DNA of 64,000 nucleotides from Dryococelus australis (lineage: Eukaryota > Arthropoda > Insecta > Phasmatodea > Phasmatidae): positions 207,329,209 through 207,393,208 of the forward strand of contig CM057009.1 of the NCBI GenBank assembly GCA_029891345.1, read 5' to 3'. The position numbers and the translations under genes were made by a program. This document shows positions 10,430-19,600 of the stretch, one piece after another. A model generated the notes under the pieces. The model did no database searches. It was given only the letters and a program-made list of their open reading frames with translations, and was not told where the DNA came from. Within the stretch, counting starts at the first letter, position 1; each line of letters opens with the position of its first letter.

Positions 10430-10477
10430 AAAAGTATAAAAGGGAAGTATTTATACGTTTCAGGTCACTCTTATTCA
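10430..10477 (+). promoter_or_regulatory. Divergent promoter candidate between ATPase and PLA2-like gene
   Basis: The two Polinton gene sets diverge here with only about 70 bp between the minus-strand start at 10407 and the plus-strand ATG at 10478. A TATAAAAGG motif lies at about 10435-10443, with CAGGTCACTC about 20 bp further. The layout fits a compact TATA promoter for the plus-strand genes. Confidence 0.4.
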
Positions 10478-11111
10478 ATGCATCATTAGGTAAAGACATC
10501 GAAATCCGGCTGTGGCATCATCGATACACTGATCAACAGTCTACCATTCGAGCTACGACATTCCTGGATACAGGTTCTCAGGGCCAGTAACCAAGCTAGC
10601 CAAAATATTTCCACGTGGTGATATGGGCATCAACGCGCTGAACAAGGCATACAAGTGGCACAGTATCGCTTATTCCCAGCACAAGAATCTGCAAATGAGG
10701 CACAAGCAGACAAGATACATGCACAGAAGGTATACTGGACTCGGTGAATAAATAGCTGCTTGTGGTGTTTCCAACGCGACGAAAGCCAAGGTGAAAATGG
10801 GCATGGGAGCGAAGAAAGCAAGACGAAGTTCCAAGAGGAGAGGGAAGAAAAAGAGGGAAGGATTCCTTCCTAACTTGATACCTGCAATCGGCACCCTGGG
10901 TGGTATCGTGGAGGTTGTAACGAATATCGTTAGTGCAGTAAAACGAGCCTCAAAAGAACGTAAGCAATTGGAGGAAAACTACAGCCACTACCATAAACTA
11001 GAAGCTATTGTCATAGGTAAAAAAACCGGCAAAGGACTTTACATAATATGGCCCTACTGTGGAGGAGGAGGTGCGAGAAAGAAAAAGGGTCGCAGCAGGA
11101 GAAGACGGTAA
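10478..11111 (+). pseudogene. Polinton phospholipase A2-like / basic minor virion protein, broken
   Basis: The protein belongs to a Polinton family with an N-terminal PLA2-like segment resembling that of parvovirus VP1, and a glycine- and arginine-rich tail resembling adenoviral core proteins. ATG 10478 gives MHH then a stop, and GCGIIDTLINSLPFELR follows. After a frameshift near 10547 comes GYRFSGPVTKLAKIF, then GDMGINALNKAYKW and HSIAY (10659-10673). The calcium-loop-like and helix parts are recognisable. The catalytic pair HD reads HS. From about 10780 the frame is open: a basic stretch, a hydrophobic segment (FLPNLIPAIGTLGG), and a tail ending GRSRRRR at 11108. Its stop codon shares one base with the protease ATG. 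Confidence 0.8.
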
Positions 11112-11516
11112 TGAAATCTCTACCCAAACGGGCGCTCATGAACATGGATTTAGAACTGTTTGCACAAAAATTGAAGATAGCTAATTTTAAAGGAGTGTTC
11201 ATGCGGAATGCTTTGCCTGCTAAACCAAAATGTAATGAGTGTGTCATAATTAATCTGTCACAGCATCTGGGTCTGGCATGCACTGGGTAGCGAATGCAAA
11301 AAAAAATAATAAACTTGCAAACTACTATGGCAGTTTTGGGAATTTGCGTCCTCCACCCAAACTGCGTCTGTACCTGAAAAATTGCAAACTAACCTACAAT
11401 TATGAAACGGAGTGCTACCTAAAACATGAAACTGTGGACATTTGTGTCTTCGCTTTCTAGTGCAGTGTAATAAAAATAAATCGTAGGTGAATAATTATTC
11501 GTTAATTGTTAACATA
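11111..11516 (+). pseudogene. Polinton cysteine protease (adenain/Ulp1-like), broken
   Basis: The protease would mature the capsid proteins. ATG 11111 opens MKSLPKRALMNMDLELFAQK, the typical start of Polinton PRO, and stays open to 11290. A frameshift then leads into MHWVANAKK (catalytic His) at about 11278. The catalytic acid position reads YYGSFGNLRPP, where the family has YYDSFG, so the Asp is lost. Another frameshift restores NCGHLCLRFL at about 11430-11460, with the catalytic Cys. The frame ends near 11486. The gene starts within the last codon of the PLA2-like gene (TAATG). Confidence 0.85.
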
Positions 11517-11548
11517 AAAGATGTTTGCACATATATTCTCCAGTCACT

Positions 11549-12241
11549 ATGTCGGTGTCCATCATTATAAGTGGTAAGACATCCGAGCTGAGGGCAACGT
11601 TTTAACCGCCCTTGGAGCTGGAAGGCGAGTGGGATGTCGGACTTGCAGATTTTCAGACTTACAACTCCATATCCAACATAGAATAAAATGTGAATTCCGC
11701 ATTCTGGTATGTAGTGGCAGGTGATGTGAAGGAAATAAGCATTCCCACTGGGGCATACGAACTGAAGGACATCGCTAATTCCATCAAGAAATCCATGGCA
11801 TTAGATGTGACTTTCGAACTACGTGGTAACCCAAACATGCTGAAGGCAGAAATATTTTGCAGTGCAGATATCGATTTCAGCGAACCGGCTACCATCGGAC
11901 CAATGCTGGGGTTTGAGATACGAATCTACAAAGCTGGTAAAATTCACTAATCGTCGTGAGCAGTGAACATATTTCCAGTGAACATGATATGCATTAACTG
12001 TAATTTGGCGAGCGGCTGCTATGTCGATGGTAAAACCAGCAATACACTGCATGAGTTCGCGCAGAGAGCCCGACCAGGTTATAAACTGGTTGAAGTTCCG
12101 ATAAGCATAATTTATGTTCCAGTGATCGCGAAGAGCGCACACAAAGTAGTCGTATCAATCGTCGAACAGGAAGATAAACAGATAGACTTCAGAAACGAAG
12201 AAATCACTTTGCACTTGCACTTGAACCAATGGGATTGCTAG
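11549..12241 (+). pseudogene. Polinton minor capsid (penton-like) protein, four nonsense codons
   Basis: This protein would form the vertices of the shell as a single jelly-roll protein. From ATG 11549 the whole 231-codon length reads in one frame, with only nonsense changes: TAA after ATF, TAA after SNIE, and TAA and TGA after GKIH. Recognisable parts are MSVSIIISGK, PPLELEGEWDVGLADFQTYN (about 11606-11665), SIPTGAYELKDIA (about 11741-11779), and NEEITLHLHLNQWD before the stop. The same protein lies in element B at 48149. Stops without indels suggest fairly recent decay of this gene compared with its neighbours. Jelly-roll assignment is from the known family, not from structure seen here. 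Confidence 0.8.
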
Positions 12242-12248
12242 GGGCACC

Positions 12249-12438
12249 ATGCGTAAAGTCGAGCGCAGCCCAAACCAGAGACCAGTAGAGCTCGAGACAC
12301 CAACGTGCTAACACGTGCCAACAAACAGTTTCTACGTAGCCTAGGGTTGAAAGTGAACAGACATGGAAGACGACAGCGTACTGAACGTGACCCAGTGGAT
12401 GGAATTCGACAACAGCATCAACAAGTATAAGCTGCATT
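12249..12438 (+). pseudogene. Small basic ORF overlapping the major capsid start
   Basis: A short basic frame starts at ATG 12249 (MRKVERSPNQRPVELE), breaks near 12306, and continues as LTRANKQFLRSLGLKVNRHG through the major capsid ATG at 12363 in a different frame, ending near 12438. The element B counterpart (48752-48979) ends LYLKELGYTVHRNGRH at the same place, also overlapping the capsid start. Because both the position and the overlap recur, I take it as a genuine gene, perhaps a DNA-binding core protein. The function is inferred only from its charge and place. Confidence 0.55.
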
Positions 12439-13455
12439 GCTACCAGCCGTATCTGACTGGCTCCTATGCTCTCAGGTGTGAGGTTCGAATCCCTATACAG
12501 CATCAAGATATACATACTCTGCCTTCACAGTCATTCTTACGCATCCGAATTACTCTCACGAAAGAGGATGGGACTCACCCCACCACAATAGTGTTCCTTC
12601 GCTCATGCCTAACAATCTTGACATGATAAAAATGGCAGGCTGGGGAATGGAAGATGGCTACAAAGTTCCCATCTTCACAGAAGGCAAATTCGATGTGAGT
12701 GTGCCACTATCGATGGTACTTGATTTCTCTGAGGATTATAGGAACTGGTGATAATTATAGCCACCCCACATCTCGATGCAGTGTTGGGAGCTGGAGAAAA
12801 TCCACAGCCCGTCGCCATAACCCTGACCAACATGGACTGGTTCGTTCCCCATGTGACTCCGAGCACCCGCGAATGTGTGAAGCTACTGAACTACGTCGAG
12901 AAAGAAAAAATCATCGACATAACCTTCAGGAGTTGGAGTTTGGTTACGTGTCCGGTCCTGTCATCTGCCACGAGGAACCACTGGGCTGTGAAGACTTCTT
13001 CATGCATGGAAAAACCACGTTATGTCATACTGGCAGTTCAAACGAACAAGCAACACAACATCTCGGCAGACAAATCGACCTTCGACCACTCCAAAGTCCA
13101 GAATGTAAAGATATTTTTGAAAAGTGAAAGCTATCTGTAAGTAGATTTGAACACCTCCTTCGACCAAGAAGGATTTACATTGGCATATTATCTGTATACT
13201 TAGTTTCAAGTCTCCTTCAACGGACACGAGTCCTACTCTGTCCTGAGTCAGGAAAGGTTCAGTAGAATGGGACATTTGCTGGTCTTCGACACGTCCAAAC
13301 AAAATGAGAAAGTTCAAAACGGTGTGGTGGATTATAGTATAGAAATTATTTCCAAGGAAAATGTGCCTGCAAACACTGCTGCCTACTGTTTGATTTTGCA
13401 CGACAGAGTAGTGAGCTACGACTGCTTTTCGGGACTGGTGAACATGGTGAGGTAA
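12363..13455 (+). pseudogene. Polinton major capsid protein (double jelly-roll), internal deletion
   Basis: This is the main shell protein of the virus-like particle. ATG 12363 opens MEDDSVLNVTQWMEFDNSIN and runs to EVRIPIQHQDIHTLP and LTKEDG, typical of the family N-terminus. Around 12600-12625 the reading jumps to NNLDMIKMAGWGMEDG in another frame. The part that usually joins these (roughly 90-100 residues of the first jelly roll) is absent, so a deletion of about 300 bp is likely. Downstream FDVSVPLSMVLDFSEDYR (about 12690-12743), ITLTNMDWFVPHV, and MEKPRYVILAVQTNKQHN (about 13003-13056) are clear. The C-terminus reads VPANTAAYCLILHDRVVSYD (about 13363-13425) and ends at 13455. Several frameshifts and stops are present. 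Confidence 0.88.
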
Positions 13456-13489
13456 GAATATATCAACAGGATGGTCACTGCTTCTCACC

Positions 13490-13990
13490 TCAGTTTGTAT
13501 CAGAATGTACTGAAATCTGCAAGGTTTCCAGGGCCAGAGCAGTTACGTGCTCAAGGAGATCATAGTGATGTACGACGATGATGACAAAATGTGCACATGC
13601 TCCTTCTACCCCCCTTATTCGTGGAAACTCTTGGACGAGATGAGCAAGAAGGCAAACGACTGGCTGACTAAGTACCACCATGAGCTGGAGCGGGACAAAG
13701 TCAAGATTCCGTACCATCAGGTGGGAAACCAACTGCGCGACTTGCTGATGCAGTATCCACAAGGACTGGTTTACGTGGCAGGGCCTGAGCAGAAGAAATG
13801 GCTGAGCGGCTTGTGCAAAAACGAAGTTGAAATCATCGACGTGCAGTGCAAGTATGGCTGTCGTTCCCTGCTCAAGCTGGCAAAACCAGCACCGACATGT
13901 CTGCGACAGGTCAGAACCTGTCTGGACACACGCATGGAGAAACTCACATTTGCTGCACAAATGGTATGCTTCATCCTTGGACCGTGAATC
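13490..13990 (+). pseudogene. Polinton-associated ORF of unknown function (WL/CPSLK family)
   Basis: This frame is open at 13547-13987 and can be extended upstream in frame (QSSYVLKEIIVMYDDDD). It resembles an unnamed protein family that I know from arthropod Polintons, with a conserved order of motifs: VKEI, a PPY-x-W segment, a YHH segment followed by IPY, a V-x-G-x-E-x-KKWL segment (VYVAGPEQKKWL, about 13767-13802), a VIDL-like segment, a SLK-L segment and a cysteine-rich tail. It follows the major capsid gene, as does the counterpart in element B at about 50.2-50.6 kb. Some relatives look nuclease-like, but I cannot show catalytic residues. The first 20 or so codons are uncertain. Confidence 0.6.
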
Positions 13991-14069
13991 GATAAGTTAC
14001 GACTAGACACAAAGTCACCCAAAATGTACGAGAATTTTAGTTTTTGGTGTGGTGGCACACCTGCTCAAC

Positions 14070-14141
14070 TACCTTATTATATATAAGTGCGAAAAAATCA
14101 GTGCGCTCATTTAGTCATCGCCTAGAGGTCTGATTGTCACA
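14070..14141 (+). promoter_or_regulatory. TATA-type promoter candidate for the last ORF of element A
   Basis: TATATATAAG lies at about 14078-14087, followed about 20 bp downstream by ATCAGTGCGC, which matches the arthropod initiator TCAGT. The ATG of the next frame is at 14142. Spacing and motifs fit a compact pol II core promoter. Confidence 0.45.
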
Positions 14142-14830
14142 ATGACTCAATTCTGTCCTACGAACAGTTATACAAATGCCAAACCAGACTATGGCAGCAT
14201 TGAATACAGTTTCATTGCAGAAGTTGGATATCTGCGCACCTACACTGAGACCTGCGATGGTAGCAGCATGCAGCATTGGCGTTTCGCACATTATCCAGTC
14301 GTCTACGAACCAACACAGTTTCAATTGGATTGACCAGGACGATCGGCCTTTGCTATGTTCCACATGATGCCGCAGATGCAGCTGCCCTGTACAAACGACC
14401 ATCCACGCACCAGATTTTACAGTGAAACTATCCCATGCGGGACATGAACCTTCACAACATCCTGGACCTAAGAAAAATAATACTGTTAGTCAGAAGACTA
14501 GACGTCGCTGAGTACAGCATCGACGCCAGCCACTCGTGGCGGTACCTGCCACGAATGTATCTGCCTCCATCTCGGGGAACGAACCTGCACCTACCCATCG
14601 GTGCCGCCCAGCAGTGCATATTCTTAGAGCTGTAGATGCAGGACCTGCTGTTGGTGGTGGCCCCACCATTGCCGAGGCAAATGTCGTGGAACTAACTGTT
14701 ACGGAGCAACAAGATCTTCTGTACTGCTATGATGAGGTGGATGGTTAACTGGCAACCGATGGACATCGTCATGATCCAGAGACTGGCGCTGCCTTTCGCA
14801 AGAAGCTAATGCTTACAATCATATGAGAAC
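14142..14830 (+). pseudogene. Polinton-associated ORF downstream of the capsid genes, broken
   Basis: ATG 14142 begins MTQFCPTNSYTNAKPDYGSI and is open to 14333. Sequence from 14340 to 14748 has several overlapping frames, the last rich in Ala, Pro and Val (MAVPATNVSASISGNEPAPT). Element B has at the same place a short frame MSFLIPTGIYDSVTPVNSNV (50855), with a weak likeness in its first 25 residues. No domain is recognised. AATAAA at 14924-14929 could be the polyadenylation signal. The protein could be a fibre- or spike-like virion part from its place, but that is a guess. Confidence 0.4.
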
Positions 14831-14923
14831 TGCTTAGTCTTGTATGTGACTGTCTTCTAAAGTAGAGGACTGCAAGAACTAATTTTTTCAACTACAAATG
14901 TGTTTTGTATTGACTGTATACTA

Positions 14924-14929
14924 AATAAA
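14924..14929 (+). promoter_or_regulatory. Polyadenylation signal AATAAA
   Basis: AATAAA lies about 175 bp after the last plus-strand frame of Polinton element A, followed by TG-rich sequence. It is the likely 3' end signal of the capsid-side transcripts. Confidence 0.4.
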
Positions 14930-14949
14930 TAGTGTATGAAAATGTATTT

Positions 14950-15559
14950 GAGTGTTTTAATTTATTTCTTCCTTGTATAATTTCTTTTCAATATAATTAA
15001 TTTTATTTTCCTTTAAATGATTTCTTTATAGTAAAGAATAATTAATTTTTTAAAAAATTTAAATTACTTTTATGGTTTATTTAAGTGAATAATCAATCAT
15101 AATGTGTTCTGGAGTAGCTTTCCTGGATTCCCGAGAAGGACGAAGTAGCAGGTTTTTCTTGGTTATGTCCTAGTGTTTAAATGTATTCTGAAATTAATTA
15201 TTGATGTTCTAAGAATTACTATTACAGATGTATTATCCTATCTAGGTATAGTGACACACACACACATGCGCAAAAATACTGAGCACTGAAAGCAAAAATT
15301 TTTCACCTATTAGGTGAACTGTAGGGACAATACACCCTTGTGGTGTATTATCGTAATTTAATTATTTGTTTTCAGAAGAAAAAAAAAAGGACAAGTGAAG
15401 AGGTGTTTGTTACTCAATGACTCAAAGAGACTTTGCAAACTACCTCCTGCACCACCATTTGCAAAGTACTGTGTCAACATTCACGAGTACTGAGATTAAA
15501 ATTATGTTAACTTTATATCAGTCTTAGAAAAATGCGACAATTTTTCCCATTGTTAGGTG
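14950..15559. other. Unassigned AT-rich stretch
   Basis: AT-rich sequence with a short CA run at about 15255-15265 and a small inverted motif TTCACCTATTAGGTGAA at 15302-15318. I see no gene. This is where a right terminal repeat of element A would be expected, but no copy of a left-end sequence was found. Confidence 0.4.
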
Positions 15560-15985
15560 AATATTATAGGAATCTATATTAAAGGCGAAACAGAAGTTTT
15601 AGGTATTGGATATAGGAATCATAGTAATATATGTGGATCACTATTTGATTAATGACGTGAGTTTTCGAAGATTATTAGTGAGGTTTGTGTGGGAACTTCT
15701 GGCTGATTGCGTACATTCGTTATAAATACCTAAGCAATATCTACCGGCTAGGCATGACATAGGGATCAGTGTTTGAGACCCTGAAACTATTAAAAAAACT
15801 AATTTTTCTCTTTTGGACTTAAAATTTCGCAATTTTTACCCGGTGTTTCAGAGACCGATTTAGGAATATACAATAAATGGGAAATATAAATTTTAGGCAC
15901 CGGATATAGGAATCATAGTAAGATAAGAGGTTCGCAATTCGACTAGTGACCTGAGTTTGAACACATTTTTAGTAATGTTCATACA
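15560..15985. repeat. Diverged direct repeat, about 120 bp, two copies 294 bp apart
   Basis: The block at about 15566-15686 (with TTAGGTATTGGATATAGGAA and TCATAGTAA) recurs at about 15860-15979 (TTAGGCACCGGATATAGGAA, TCATAGTAA). Each copy continues to a TGACGTGAGTTT or TGACCTGAGTTT and a TTAGTGAGGTT or TTAGTAATGTT ending. It is probably a duplicated part of an unidentified transposon. Confidence 0.65.
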
Positions 15986-16475
15986 TTAAGTTTTTCAAAT
16001 TGTAATATTCATAGTTTGGTATGTATGTGGTCTGGTGGTCAGCATTTATATTGGTATGAAAACTTTCAACATTGCTCACCAGTTAAACTATTAACACTTT
16101 CGAGATATACTTGTTTTGAATATACTTATGGCACACATGTTATTTTAAAAATAGATGGATTTACATACATACATTTATTCACATTTATGCAAAAAGAACT
16201 TAACACATCTATTTTTTTTTTACTAAATTTTTGTACATACATGAAGTCGAAATATCAGAGTCTATTAATCTTTTGAAGGGAACAACATCATCTTCTGTGT
16301 GAATAAAGATGGAAGGCTCACAGTGTGGAACTACTGCTAGTGTAGTCACTGGAGATGGAGTCATTGGCTTCTTCTGTTGAAGTGTCACTGAAGGATGAAT
16401 CATCACTGTTGCTAGCATAGCCACTGCTGCTGGAGTACATAATATATGGTTCATGAACAAACATATCTGAATTAA

Positions 16476-16994
16476 TTATTTAGTCCAAATTGAATTGATA
16501 TGCATGGTTTTTGGGGAAAATCTATCTTCTCGAAGCAGTTTTTGCCTATATACAGAGCACAAAATTGATGCACAAGGTGTATCCATCGTCGGTAAACGAC
16601 CAAGTATGTCTTTCTTAATACTTATATAATGTTGTTTACCACTGGATGATTCACTGTACTTTATGTCCTTGGGGTCCCCGGTTATCGAATAAGACAATGT
16701 TATCTTCGGAGCACAGAGATGAATGGCGCAATTAATATATTCGCACACGAAGCTGGTTACTACCCTGGAGGTTTCGTATGGCGAAAATTCATTCCACTGT
16801 AGACGAAAATGTACGTTCTCGCTACACATTTCAAAGTATACTGAGCTGTAGATATCACCACACTCATATTTAAAAGTAAAACCACACTGCACAAAATGTA
16901 AATCTTCATGCACATAGTCATAGGAAGTGCTGGGGTTGTACATTAAGCATGGTAACGACTCGGTGCTAGTAGCACCAAGCAACAGGAATACCAT
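16476..16994 (-). CDS. Unrecognised 172-residue frame, probably a coding remnant
   Basis: The frame is long for DNA of this composition and has a protein-like make-up: nine or more Cys, aromatic residues and few low-complexity runs (VQCGFTFKYECGDIYSSVYF, then ENVHFRLQWNEF). It begins MVFLLLGATSTESLPCLMYN, which could be a short hydrophobic start. An upstream in-frame stretch just before the ATG (EQLSEDCKEDE) also reads like protein, so the true start may be further up. I do not recognise the family. It lies between Polinton A and fragment C and might belong to either or to neither. Confidence 0.4.
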   Translation of the reverse strand: MVFLLLGATSTESLPCLMYNPSTSYDYVHEDLHFVQCGFTFKYECGDIYSSVYFEMCSENVHFRLQWNEFSPYETSRVVTSFVCEYINCAIHLCAPKITLSYSITGDPKDIKYSESSSGKQHYISIKKDILGRLPTMDTPCASILCSVYRQKLLREDRFSPKTMHINSIWTK

Positions 16995-17362
16995 TTCATC
17001 TTCCTTGCAGTCTTCAGATAATTGTTCAACTTCCTATTCAGGGTCTATGGTGGCTGGGCTGGCTGACTGGTTGACTGTCAATTAGACAGAATAAAACTGG
17101 TTGCATACCGATGCTCAGAAAACGAATGCGACGTACACATCACAAGTTAGTGGTGTGCACATAGTCCCCCAAGTTGTTATACCGTGGTTCAAAATGGCGG
17201 TGTGACGTTCTCTATCACAGTGCTCGGACCACCAGCTGTCTGGTCATCTGAGTTGATATACAATTGTGCTATTACCACAAATTTGTAGCAGCAATTCTTC
17301 TTTTGTTTGATTAATCAGATCACTGGCAGTGTAGGGTATCTTCGAGTCTGGTCGGAGGTGGT

Positions 17363-17797
17363 TTACCTCGATGCAACGAGGTCATGAGCAGGTAATAAAA
17401 CTGCATGGTACTGTAACCAAGCTGAAAAACCATCTTCTTCATTCATGCTGAGCCAATGTTCAAATCCGTTGCAGACTTGTACTTGCTCTGGTATACCAGG
17501 TATCCAGAAATGAAAACGATGGTAGCCCATGCAAATATCACTGTATGTAGCAACATCTTCAGATCGGAACTGCACAGACATGTTGGGATGAAACTAATAC
17601 TACGAGCCATCTCCTCCAATTTTATATATCAGCTTCCCCTTCTCCGCTGATTTTTCCCACTTCACCACCATTCTAAATGGACCAGTGTTCAATTCAGTGG
17701 CAGTCTTGTACTTGCTAGTGAAGCCTGCTGACTCATTCTCTTTATTTACCAGACGCCGAGCAGTTGCAGACCTGCTAACACAGCTATTCCCACACAC
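17363..17797 (-). pseudogene. Unrecognised broken coding remnant
   Basis: Two neighbouring minus-strand frames read as one protein with stops near 17590: first NTGPFRMVVKWEKSAEKGKL, then MSVQFRSEDVATYSDICMGY and HRFHFWIPGIPEQVQVCNGF. The composition is protein-like. Strand and closeness suggest that it belonged to the same gene or element as the 172-residue frame at 16476-16994, but intervening sequence 17000-17360 is not open. The family is unknown. Confidence 0.35.
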
Positions 17798-18389
17798 ACA
17801 TTGTCATCCGACAAAATTCCAGGTGTGAAAACGTCTTGTAAGCACGTACAGACGCCAGTTACCAGACAACAAGGGGGAGCAGAAATGTTATGTGTTGACT
17901 AAGGCTATCTGACATCATCCAAGTGAGAAAACTGCCAGGAAGCCCATTCAGACTCCAGTTACCACGCAGTTACATGATCTTGACATTTACAAGGTCAGCT
18001 GGTCCTCGGATAAAATGAAGGGGAGTTTAAATCTAGCAGTGGTTTGTTAAAGATGTCTGAACTGTGGTCTACTTGACTTCTAGTTTGAGGTATGAGTAGA
18101 TTTAGTCTAGTGTTGGTTAGTAGAGCAGATATTTTGCAAAAGAAAGTGGTGAACTATCAACTGAATATATGTATATATGAATAAAAATTGTATATAAATT
18201 CATAGTAATATGTGTATCTGCTTCTCTGAAACACTTATTAATTCAGTTTAAATCAACATTTATGCGAGTGCATTCCGTAGCATGGCTATAGCACACATTC
18301 TAAAATGTCCAACGATAGCTGCTAACTAATCATAGCTGCCAAGTACTTATTAATGTGAAAAAGTGGTGGTGGTAGCGGCATTGGTGGTG

Positions 18390-18690
18390 GTGGATATGTT
18401 AGGTTAGGTTAACATGTCTTTCAGAGTCCTGACATGGGTTAGAATGGGTGTAACAAAGTTAATAATATTCCGTGTCCTACACAAGGTGGAATGGAGGGGA
18501 CTAAATGAAAATACATTCTAAGTTCTTATGTACATGACTAAATTGAAATTTTATTTGGATGGTTAAGTGGATGTCGAGAGAAATAAAAAATATATATTCA
18601 GAGTTCTTATGAGATGATTGGGTTAGGTTGTCTTAGGCTAGGTAAAGTTAGGTTAGGTGAAGTAAGGTAAGGTTATCTTAGGTTAAGCGA
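18390..18690. repeat. Short runs of insect telomere-like TTAGG
   Basis: GGTTAGGTTAACATG occurs near 18398 and GTTAGGTTAGGTGAAGTAAG near 18650, with several more TTAGG words nearby. The runs are short and impure. They fit the dispersed GGTTAGGTTA sequences common in insect genomes rather than a telomere. Confidence 0.55.
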
Positions 18691-18799
18691 AGTGTATACT
18701 GAACAGTTTATGGGATGGTGTGTTGGAAAAGAGAAATTTACAAGCATTAAATTACATTGCATAGGAGTAGGAAATATAGGTTTTTCTAAGTTTAACATA

Positions 18800-19440
18800 G
18801 AAGTCCCTACATACTTAAGGCTGGAATATAAAAAAAAATATTATATGTAAATAAAAATCGAAAAAGTGTGAATAACCAATATTCAAAATATAAAACACTT
18901 GGCATATATTTACTAAAACCGTTATATATGTTTATAAAAATCCAATATGGCACTTGTCATAGTCACATAATCATATATTCTGACGACATATTCTTATCTG
19001 CCTGAAAAATACAAATCCGTAGACTGTTCACTTGATAAACTTTAAAGTTCAATAAAAAATACTTAAAAATAAAAGTATATAAGTTAAATTGTATGATAAA
19101 CAAAAATAATAAAAAATTAACTTAAAAATTATATAACAAAAAAAATTAATACTTCAAAATACTTAAAATAAATTTAAGAAATTAAAAAATATATATAAGT
19201 CAAATCTAAATAATACATATGTAAGTTAAACCAAAATAATTAAAATATAAAATTAAAAACAATATACTAAATCAATAGTGATTAAAATCACTTAAAGTAA
19301 ACTTAAGAGTCTTAAAAAATTTATATAAGATAAATATATAATTAAAAGATATACTTAAAAATTTATCGATTTGTATATAATCTTTAAAAAAAATTTATAT
19401 TTAAATGAAATACATTAAAAATTATAAATGTAATGTCTTT
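18800..19440. repeat. AT-rich low-complexity block
   Basis: About 640 bp of very AT-rich sequence with repeated ACTTAAAA, TTAAAATATA and AAATTAAAAA words in irregular order. No clean period is visible. There is no coding potential. Confidence 0.6.
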
Positions 19441-19510
19441 AATGAGAGGCAAGATGTTATTTATTCGGCTACAAGCTTTAAACTACCTATAAACTCTTTT
19501 CCCAGTGCAT

Positions 19511-19600
19511 GTCGCGATAGCCGAGTGGTCTAAGGTGTAAATCTGGCGACCCAAGGTCCGGCAGTTCGATTCCAAACTAAAAAGTTCTAAAAAAAAAAAG
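19511..19600 (+). repeat. tRNA-derived SINE head
   Basis: The sequence holds an A box (TAGCCGAGTGG at 19518-19528) and a B box (GTTCGATTC at 19564-19572) at tRNA spacing, with a class II (Leu/Ser)-like look. The acceptor and anticodon stems do not pair well. An A-rich tail follows at about 19588-19599. This is the pol III promoter part of a short retroposon. The following 19600-19740, with CAGCGCTCCTATGG, may be the SINE body: 30120-30190 shows a related piece. Confidence 0.65.

Larger units (their letters stand above)
9278..14830. mobile_element. Polinton/Maverick element A, truncated
   Basis: A run of Polinton genes in the family's usual arrangement: coiled-coil ORF and packaging ATPase on the minus strand, then divergent PLA2-like protein, cysteine protease, minor capsid, small basic ORF, major capsid, an unnamed Polinton ORF and a last ORF on the plus strand. 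Gene order and spacing match element B (39577-56101) from ATPase to the ORF after the capsid genes. No integrase, polymerase or terminal inverted repeat was found, so this is a fragment or an internally rearranged copy. Every gene has stops or frameshifts. Its base composition is less AT-rich than that of element B. Confidence 0.85.

Noticed and set aside
18390-18690. Telomere (TTAGG) array
   Set aside because: The runs are only two or three units long and impure, so they are dispersed TTAGG words rather than a telomere.
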